From NCBI GenBank assembly GCA_943704425.1, contig CALSCP010000894.1, positions 86,063-115,137 of the forward strand: DNA of 29,075 bases, in the 5' to 3' direction. Both the position numbers and the translations under genes were made by a program. Positions 21,842 to 29,075 of the stretch are shown in pieces. The stretch is from Ministeria vibrans ATCC 50519. Taxonomy: Eukaryota > Opisthokonta > Filasterea. Each line of letters starts with the position of its first letter. Position 1 is the stretch's first letter. Under the pieces are notes generated by a model. The model ran no database searches, was not told where the DNA came from, and saw only the letters and a program-made list of their open reading frames with translations.

Positions 21842-23971
21842 GGCGTCGCACGCCTCTGCAGCGCCCCCCTCCCCCTCCCCTGTACCACCATCCTCCCCTG
21901 TACCATCCACCCCTCCCCTACCACCGTCTCCGCGGCCGCCCCAGTCGCGTTTCGCCGTCTTGTTCTGCTTCTGCTGTGTGTCCGTCAATCGCAACGCAGC
22001 GCTCATTCTTGCGTATGCCTTTCTCTTTGAGCTCGCTCGCTCCGTCTTCTTCATGGCCTTCCATTCCATCTTCGTCTCCATGCTCACCAACACGGCCACC
22101 GTCGGCTACGTTGCCGGCGTCAACGGCCTCATGCAGATCGTCACAGCGCCCATTGTCGGCACTCTCAGCGACAAGTTCCCGCGCCAGCGCATCTGCTTCG
22201 CTGCCGCCCTCATCGGCCTCGCCGGCGCCTTTGTCAGCTCAGCTGCCTTTGTCACTCACAGCATTGCGCTTGTCTTTGTCGGTATTCCCTTTCGAGAACA
22301 CCAAAAAGAAAAAGAACCGATCAAACTAAACGCTTCTGTCTCTATTCGCAGCGAGTGGCATATGGGGCACCTTCCAAGCGAGCTCCAACGCCTCTACAGA
22401 CGCTCTCTTTGCCGACAGTGTCACGCATGGCTCTGCGCGCGCTCGCATGTTCTCGTACAAATCGGCGCTTATGCAATTGGGCATTGCCTTTGGTCCGCTC
22501 CTCTCCATCTTTCTCTTTGCAGTGAGTTGAATTTTTATACCTATAATATTATTATGTGTTTGTGTGGTTTGAAACTGGTTTATGGTAGGGACTGGGTAAT
22601 TCGTGGACATTGACCGAGCTTGAGATTGTCCTTCTAAGTGGCGTTGGGTTGGTGATTCCACCGTTGATTCTGCTGCTGTTTGTCAGTGACCGCCATGCAC
22701 TCGTGGAGGAGACGGTCGTGTTGCCGGGGAATGAGACCAAGAGCGTAGGGCAGGGAGCGACGGGAGATGATGTGGAAGACTCATGCCTTGAGATGGCGCA
22801 ACTGACTGCGAGTGAGGGCGAAGGTGCAAAGACACAGATCGATGAAGAAGAAGAAGAAGAAGAAGTAGAAGAAGAAGAAGAAGAAGAGGGAGAAGAAGAG
22901 GGAGAAGAAGAAGAAGAAGAAGAGGAAGAGGGACGAGTGGTGGAGGTGCAAAGTGAGAGTTCCTTTGTGTGTGTGCGATGGGCCATGCGACACATTGCGT
23001 TCATGTTAACTCTCTCTGACTTTCTCATTGGTCTCGGGTACGACACGGGCACAATAGAAAAGTTGTTTTTAAATCGTCTTCTTTTTTGGGCTTAATAGAG
23101 CGGGAATGACAATCAAGTTTTTCCCACTGTTTTTTGCGAGTGGCGGATTTGCATCGCCTCCACAGCCGATGAGCCCCATTGCTGTGAGCGCATTGTACTT
23201 TGGGACAGCTGTACTAGCCGCGGGCATGCAGACGCTCGTGGGGCGCGTGTCCGCTGTGCTGGGCCGCATAACGACCATGCTCATTGTCAAAGTGTCAGGA
23301 ATCACTCGTAAGCACACTCACGCACACAGGCACACCGAATCACTCCTTATTTGTCACTTTTGACATTGTTGCACACTCATGCACACTGCCACACTCAATC
23401 ACTCACCCGACTTTATAGTCATTCTCATTCATTCTTAATCATCACACGATCATAAAAATTACTCATAGTCGTTTGTCATTCACTCACAATCACACGATCA
23501 TCAAAATATTTACTCTTCATCACTCTAGTGCTTCTCATGATGTGCATTAGCATGCCGGTGGGTATTGCGGCGAGTCTGTATGCGTTTCGCACGGCCTTTA
23601 TGAACAGCGCTCGGCCCCTCTCCAAGTCAGTCATTGCCGATTCGGTCGCGAAGAACAAGCGAGGTCGCTGGCTCAGTCTTGAGAGTCTCACGAGTGCCGG
23701 GTTTGCCGGGAGTGCTGTTGCGGGCGGTGCTATTTTGACTCATTTTGGCTATCGCGTGTGTTTCTTGGTGACGGCCGGTTTTTATGTGTGTGGTACTGCG
23801 TTGATTCTGCTGATGCTGCCGTTGGACCGCAGAGCAGGTGCGCGCAAGGGACTCGGTGCACTCAGAGACAGACTGCGACGCAACGTGAGTATGAAGAAGA
23901 GACGAAGAGGAGGTGGGAGGTTCGAAGGACTGGCGGATCACGATGAAATGGAAGAGGAAGATGAAGTGTAG
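21819..23971 (+). CDS. Major facilitator superfamily transporter with acidic central loop
   Basis: Five exons, 21819-22281, 22352-22521, 22589-23037, 23099-23307 and 23529-23971; 577 residues. The N-terminus is a proline/serine-rich cytosolic leader (PSPSPVPPSSPVP). MFS motif A is GTLSDKFPRQR near residue 115, followed by helices such as ICFAAALIGLAGAF. The second half has DFLIGLGAGMTIKFFPLFF, then ARPLSKSVIADSVAKNKRGRW, which resembles a conserved segment of plant and protist MFS proteins of unknown substrate. A central loop of about 35 residues encoded by 22842-22934 is nearly all glutamate. The C-terminal tail is basic then acidic. Start choice: the frame has a stop at 21789 and only this ATG before the first membrane span, so the coding region begins inside the LYR-like gene unless an unseen acceptor lies between 21792 and 21818. 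Confidence 0.87.
22842..22934 (+). repeat. GAA/GAG triplet repeat coding a poly-glutamate loop
   Basis: About 30 almost uninterrupted GAA or GAG codons, broken by a single GTA and a few GGA, lie within exon 3 of the MFS gene. It is a coding microsatellite in the cytosolic loop between the two six-helix halves, likely length-variable. Confidence 0.9.
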
Positions 23972-24040
23972 TGTGGAGATATGTTACGAAAGTAAAAGTA
24001 AAATCGAAAATGTAATATAATTAAGAACGGGCCAATGCGT

Positions 24041-24312
24041 CTAGACTGTGGTGGACGCACGAGTTGATTCCGTGTCAATGAGGCCCGTTGAGTGAGCAGC
24101 AGAAGACGGATTCTGCGTGAAATGGAACAAGTGAGAAAAGAGACAACGAGAAAGAATGTTTACCTTTTGCCATGGCGGCCTGAATTCGTATCTAAGATTG
24201 TAGCCACAGCCGACAGGATTGCCATTGACAAGGCGAAAGACCTCAGAGCCAATGGCTGCAACCACATTGCGCGCCTCACTCAGAACAATGCTCAGTGCAA
24301 CGTACTCCTAAG

Positions 24313-24390
<78 letters not shown>

Positions 24391-27300
24391 AAGAAGAAGA
24401 AGAAGAAGAAGAAGAGAAAGGAAAAGGAAAAGAAAAAACAACGTGATGGAAGGAGAGAGTGAGTAAGTGTAAGAAGACGGTATGAGAAAAATGTGAGGGT
24501 GCATTACGCGAGGCAATTGCTGGTGGATGGACGACTCGTGGGAGGCAGCTTCAAAAGCGCGGTCGGAGAACATCTCCTGGACTGTCTGCTGGGCGAGCAT
24601 AGTAGCGCGTCGTCCTCTGGAGTCGGCTCGCTCGTCCGACTCGCGCAGTCGCACGACGCGGAAGAAACTGAGCACGCGAGGGAATCGCACCCAAATGTCA
24701 GTTGTCTCCTCGATCTTATCTGCTTCGAGGCCACCGCACGACAGACCGTGGAACGACGCACATAGGTACATCAGGCCAAGAAAGTACCCTTCAAACATGT
24801 GGCTAAAAAACAGTATAATTATAATAATATGCGCGAGTGAGTACCAAGACACATACACTTAAACATGCTATGCCACATACGCATCATCATCATACACATT
24901 TACAAACAAGAACAAAAACACCCCTTTGTCAATGGGTCGCGTACCATCCGTCTTGCGCCGCCTTCATGTGATGGCAGATGTGCATTTTGCGGGAGATGGT
25001 GTCAACAAAGGCAACAATCTTGTTGTTGTTGATGTGGGCGCGCAGCTCAAGCAGGCGGTAGTTGACGTCGGTGGAGCTGGCGCCACTCAACGCCTGTACT
25101 ACAAGCGGGACGACCACATGGCATGCCTCGCGGTTCACTAGTCGAATTTGGATGTCTGCCCAGGTGCCAAAGCGACTGCGGTCAACACGATGCGCCGTCG
25201 CAAGGCCCGCATGCCACAGCCACACCATGAACCGAGAGCTGAACGAAAGGAGGATAATTGTCATTAAACGGTAAAGCAAAAATGGGTGGGAGGAAAATTT
25301 TCGTACTTTGCGTCGTCCCATTCACCGTGAAGAGGCACCGAGTGTGAGACGAGGACTGGCTTCGTGTCGAGCACATTGTCCAGGGCTTGTTGCTGCTGCG
25401 GAGCCATTTCGCCACGGACGTCGGGGGTCTCGGCACACTCGGCGACGGCAGCAGCAAAGAGGGAGTTCTGCACGACGTCCTCGGTGAAGAATGATGCGTT
25501 GGAGAGCACCGGGTTGAGGTTGGGCTCTTCGACAACCGACTCGGCGCTCGGGCGATACTTACGACCCCGGCCCCACGTATCAAATGCGGAACGACGGCGT
25601 TTCTTGAGTGCCGCCGGATCAAACGAGTCCGATTTCTTCACTGCCTTGTTACCACCACCACTGCTACTGCTAGCACTGGCGTCGCTAGACGACGAACGAC
25701 GGCCTGCACCCGAGGTCGCTGTCACCGTGGTACTGGTGGAGCTCACGGGTCTACCTTGAGGGTGATCGGGAGGCGGCGAGTTGAAGACGGTCTCGTCGAG
25801 GTAGAAGGTGGGCATGTGGGGCACTTGGTGGGTGGCGGGTTCGTGGTAGAAGAGATGGTCGTGCAACACTTGGGGGAGGTCGGACAGGGCAACGCGACGG
25901 CCGGCCGCCAGAGCTGCAATCTGGCGAGGATCCACGGCCGACATGAACGAGCGTCGCTGAGGCACACTCGCCATGAGAGTGTGTGAACGAAACTCGGCGG
26001 TGCGCAGTAGACGCACAAAAGACGTGGGTGCAATAATGGCCTCGAGACCACCAAAGCGGTAGCCGCCAAACCATCGCTCGACAGTGCGCTCAATGGTCTC
26101 CTCGTTGACCTGACAGCGCTGGCGCAGCTCAGCCACCTCAACACCAAATGACTCCATGCACTCCTCCCACGAAAAGCCACATACATCGCTGAAGACAGGA
26201 TCCACCGAGTAGTCGCGCAGCTCAAAGAGCGACGGTGCATGAGCGGCCACACTGGTACGACCCATCAGCATGAACAGGCGCAGGTGCGAGTCGACGACCG
26301 ACACCGCCTCGAGCAGCTGCGAGAGCACATTGAAGTTGGCGCGCGCACGCTCGGTCTGCCGCTGGATGGTTTGGTGCTCGATGGAGGTGACGGTCGTCGA
26401 CGAACTCGCGTCGGCGAACAGGGCCTGCTCGTCACCCGGCACACCTGCCAGCTGCGACACCACCGCCAAGTCGTAGTCGTCAATGAGAACCACAACCTTG
26501 CCCCACGAGTTGAGCGGGTGCTCGGCCAGAGCGCACACCAGCTCAACCATGGCCTCCTTCATCGCCTTGGCACGCAGACGAAGACCATACTCGGATGCAA
26601 TGGCGAAGAGACGGTCGAGGAGAGCTCGCTCAAAGGAGCGTCCTGTGCTGCCGTACGAGATCATAGCCATGGGAATGTGCACCACAGGGTACGCGGGTGT
26701 CGATGCGCTCCAGTGGTAGCCGTCATCGAGCACGGGTGGATTTCTCATGACCGACAGTCCCTCAAAGAGCTTCGTCTTGCAGCGAAAGAACGCGTCCATC
26801 ATGCTCATGATGATGGTGCGACCAAAGCCGCGCGGTCGTGACAGGAGCACACGTCGAGCATTCAGAATCGGAGTGATAAATTGCGACTTGTCGACAAACG
26901 GCCGTTTCTAGAAGAGCGAGTGTGAGCGAAGCTGCCACGGAAAGAAAGTGCACTAACCTCGGTTCGCAGGCGCTCAAAGGACAGCGCATGCACTCTAGCG
27001 CCCACCTGTCGCTTGTACAGATCCTCCATGTCGGCGGGCGACCCGCTCGAGCGCTGGGCCTCGGGCACGGGCGGAGGAGCGACAGTTGGCGCATCGCCTA
27101 CACACACACCATTGGACCACACCGCAGAGCAGAGGGCCGTGTCACTCACCCGTCGCATTGTCCCTTTTGGCCTTACCTCGGCGTGCGCTCGAAGGCGACA
27201 CGGGCGCAGCAGATGCTTTGAGGTCCGGTCTGAGCGAAGGTTTCGCCAATTTCGTTGGGGGCGTCGTTGTCTACGAGAGAGACAAGTTAGGACGACGACC

Positions 27301-27503
27301 ACAGAAAACGTCTAAACGACTGTACAATCTTCGTTCTGGGCCCATCGGGCAAGACGCGCACGACGTTGCCTCCTCCTCCACCGTTACTTCTATAGGAGGG
27401 AGAGAGAGAGAGAGTTTGAGAGAGTTTGAGAGAGTTTTTGAGAGAAAGAGAGAGAGAGGGAGATAAGAAGGACGGAGACGGGTCTAATCGCTCACCTTGA
27501 CAT
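24041..27503 (-). CDS. PF09820 AAA-ATPase-like protein with decayed PD-(D/E)XK nuclease domain
   Basis: Nine exons on the minus strand: 27503-27496, 27389-27326, 27270-27150, 27097-26958, 26907-25307, 25238-24945, 24802-24508, 24307-24164 and 24112-24041; 912 residues. N-terminus (1-100) is Gly/Pro/basic low complexity. The ATPase-like domain opens with ALSFERLRTEKRPFVDKSQF, then VLLSRPRGFGRT (131-142), LFEGLSV, YPVVHIP, VVVLIDDYD (250-257) and WFGGYRFGG, all in the PF09820 order. A Ser/Gly-rich insert with KKRRR (near 545) may be a nuclear signal. The tail shows the usual MFEGYFLGL, TTDIWVRF (D778) and AQQTVQEMF...VALSIVLSE pattern of the associated nuclease (PDDEXK_9 type), but where the ExK strand should be it reads FFRVV (789-793). 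The family is common in Bacteroidota and expanded in some eukaryotes; its cellular role is unknown. Confidence 0.88.
24313..24415. repeat. (GA)n plus (GAA)n microsatellite at a splice acceptor
   Basis: (GA)n at 24316-24386 then GAA units to about 24415, in the 200-bp intron 24507-24308 of the AAA-ATPase-like gene. On the sense strand it is (CTT)n(CT)n ending CTTCCCTTAG at the acceptor, so the repeat itself is the polypyrimidine tract. Confidence 0.95.
27396..27470. repeat. GA-rich tract with GAGAGTTT units in intron 1 of the AAA-ATPase-like gene
   Basis: GAGA runs alternate with three or four copies of GAGAGTTTGA. The tract lies between the 8-nt first exon and exon 2; on the sense strand it is pyrimidine-rich and abuts the acceptor CTATAG at 27390. 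Confidence 0.85.
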
Positions 27504-27749
27504 TGGAAAGAACGAGAGAGAGAGACAGACAGAGAGGGAGAGAGAACAAGAAGAGAAAGAGAAGTGAGAAACGATTAACGATTAACGAGGGCGAAACAAA
27601 CGATCTCCGATCTGTTAAATAAATCGAGTAGTGATTATTATTTTGACTCTTGTGGTGAATTATTTTTGTGTACGCATCTCTCTCTCCCTCTCTCGCTCAC
27701 TCATTATCTTTTCTCGATACCACACTGTCCACTGTAGTCTGTAGGCACC
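27504..27749. promoter_or_regulatory. Divergent promoter region between AAA-ATPase-like and RING genes
   Basis: A 246-bp spacer between opposite-strand ATGs. It holds a purine run at 27510-27565, an AT-rich centre (27610-27665) and a pyrimidine run at 27677-27702. No named element can be assigned. Confidence 0.45.
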
Positions 27750-29075
27750 ATGTGTGACATAATACATGCGTTGGCGTGTCCCGTGTGTCTCACTGTTTCA
27801 AATGACACAAGTCAGTCAATTCGACCCAAGAATTAATTTTTCCCTCTCTCGACCAAATCTCTTAAACACACTTTCCACACAGTCCTTCTGAGTCCATGTG
27901 GACACCATTTATGCACGGAGTGCTTATCATCGATACGGGGCGCTAAGGGAGAGCACCGGCTTGCCGTAGCGGGCAAAGAGGTTGTTTGCCCGACGTGTCG
28001 GTCGACGTCGACGGCCCTTCCGGCGTATGCGCTGCGCAGCGTGATTGATGCGCTCCGGCACAGTGAGTCGCACCATGGCCTTTTTGAGCAGCATGAGAAG
28101 GAAATGCGAGACGAAATGAGGACAAACGACGCGATTGAGTTTCGGTCGACGCGACAAAGTTTATCCGGCGCATCCCGAGTTTCTGTGGGTTGCAGCAAAC
28201 GCATGCTGGACGCTACCATTCACACAGGACGACTGACGTTTGCCGATGAGACGTTTGAGACCATTGCTTTGGGGTTGTTGCGACTGGACGCGCACGGGCG
28301 AAACGACGAGCGGGTGTTTCGCCTTGAAGACGAACTGGGGGTCTCCATTACCATTGAGAACGATGCCGTTCTAATCAAAGGCATTGCCTCAAATGTGATG
28401 GCAGCACGCGACCGCATTACCAACACCATTCTAAATATTCGCCGTGAGCAACCGACCGTGGATTGCGACGATGGTTGCAACTCCACCTGGTCCTCAGACG
28501 AATTAGAAGAAGACGAAGCACTGCAAGAGTCCTTCCAGATCCATTCCTCTTATACGCCACCCACGGTCGGTGCACGTGGCATTCCGCAGATGACACCACC
28601 CAGTGGTATTCCGCAGACGCCACTGGGCGAGGTTGCTCATGATCAAGATTCCTTCCGGCGTTCGCTACCTTTTGACATTACCCGCCTTTCTGATGTGTAT
28701 GCGGCCATTGAAGAAGTGGCGGGGGACGAACCTCTGCAAAGCCTTCGACGTCAGCAACTACGCAATTTGACAACAGATGCGACTTATACTTATAGTTCCG
28801 CGACCGCTGAAGTTGACGGCTCCGCCGCGGATGACCGCTCTAGCCGTGTGGCGCTGAGTGACTTCTACGATGAAGTCGAAGGTTATGCTTTCACTTCGAG
28901 CTCCGCCGATCATGATCAAGCGGAGGTGCTCAGCGAATTCTACGACGAGCCAGAGGGTACTGCTGTAGCTGACCTTGCTGGCGACGACGTCGTCGTCGAA
29001 GATGATGATCATGAAGAAGGCATTCTGGTGTTTGACGCGGATGTATTCTCTCACCGTGGCAGCGACGATCGCTAC
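27750..29075 (+). CDS. RING-finger (C3HC4) protein with KH-like segment, 3' end outside window
   Basis: Exon 1 is 27750-27810 and exon 2 starts at 27893 and stays open to the window end, giving more than 410 residues. The RING spans the intron: C10-x2-C13, then C26, H28, C31, C34 and C56-x2-C59, complete for two zinc ions, so an E3 ubiquitin ligase role is likely. Residues about 145-205 include VFRLEDELGVSITIEN, VLIKGIASNVMAARDRIT and NTILNIRR, which looks like the last strands and helix of a type I KH fold (GVxIxI, then xIxGxxxxVxxARxxI), but no clear GxxG loop is visible, so RNA binding is uncertain. The rest is acidic and disordered, with GIPQ-x-P repeats (about 28570-28625) and two copies of an LS(D/E)FYDE-x-EG motif. 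It diverges from the AAA-ATPase-like gene. Confidence 0.86.
28846..28962 (+). repeat. Duplicated acidic peptide motif LS(D/E)FYDE(V/P)EG
   Basis: Two copies about 75 nt apart (28855-28884 and 28930-28959) encode LSDFYDEVEG and LSEFYDEPEG, each preceded by a hydrophobic residue pair. Such short acidic repeats in disordered tails are often binding motifs; no partner can be named. Confidence 0.75.

Overview
The window is nuclear DNA of an intron-rich unicellular eukaryote with an aerobic-type mitochondrion. Evidence: ten protein genes, nine of them split by a total of 43 GT-AG introns that I could place by hand with reading frame kept at every junction; mostly short introns (about 50-150 bp); GC-richer exons against AT-richer spacers; long GA/CT microsatellites; and an assembly gap of Ns inside one of those microsatellites. 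The family mix (DUF6606/DUF3638/DUF3645 giant protein, nodulin-like MFS, BOR-type SLC4, PF09820 AAA-ATPase-like) fits a free-living protist. I cannot name the lineage from sequence alone. Layout: 1-162 GA microsatellite; 163-1009 no recognisable gene; 1047-11378 (-) a 4-exon gene for a 3340-residue DUF3638-type protein with SecA/SF2-like motifs; 11647-12895 (-) class I fructose-bisphosphate aldolase; 13073-15598 (-) nodulin-like MFS transporter; 15649-16708 (-) secreted/type I membrane protein with a lysosome-type tail; 16857-20281 (+) 16-exon BOR/SLC4 anion transporter; 20351-21229 (-) intronless citrate-lyase-beta-like (CLYBL) enzyme; 21500-21841 (+) small LYR-like protein; 21819-23971 (+) second MFS transporter whose coding sequence overlaps the LYR-like gene by 23 bp; 24041-27503 (-) PF09820 AAA-ATPase-like protein with a decayed PD-(D/E)XK nuclease tail; 27750-29075+ (+) RING-finger protein with a KH-like region, running off the window. 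There is no operon logic tying these together: membrane transport (three carriers), central carbon metabolism (aldolase, CLYBL) and protein or nucleic-acid housekeeping are interspersed, as usual in eukaryotes. Packing is very tight: spacers of 50 bp (same strand), 69 bp (twice, convergent) and 148 bp (divergent), plus one overlap. Several neighbours must therefore share promoters or overlap in their untranslated regions. The points I would check first are the overlapping LYR/MFS pair, the aldolase with an altered phosphate-binding site and no C-terminal tail, the AAA-ATPase/nuclease protein that has lost signature residues in both enzymatic halves, the divergent pair in which both proteins carry endolysosomal sorting signals, and microsatellites that have grown inside polypyrimidine tracts of introns.
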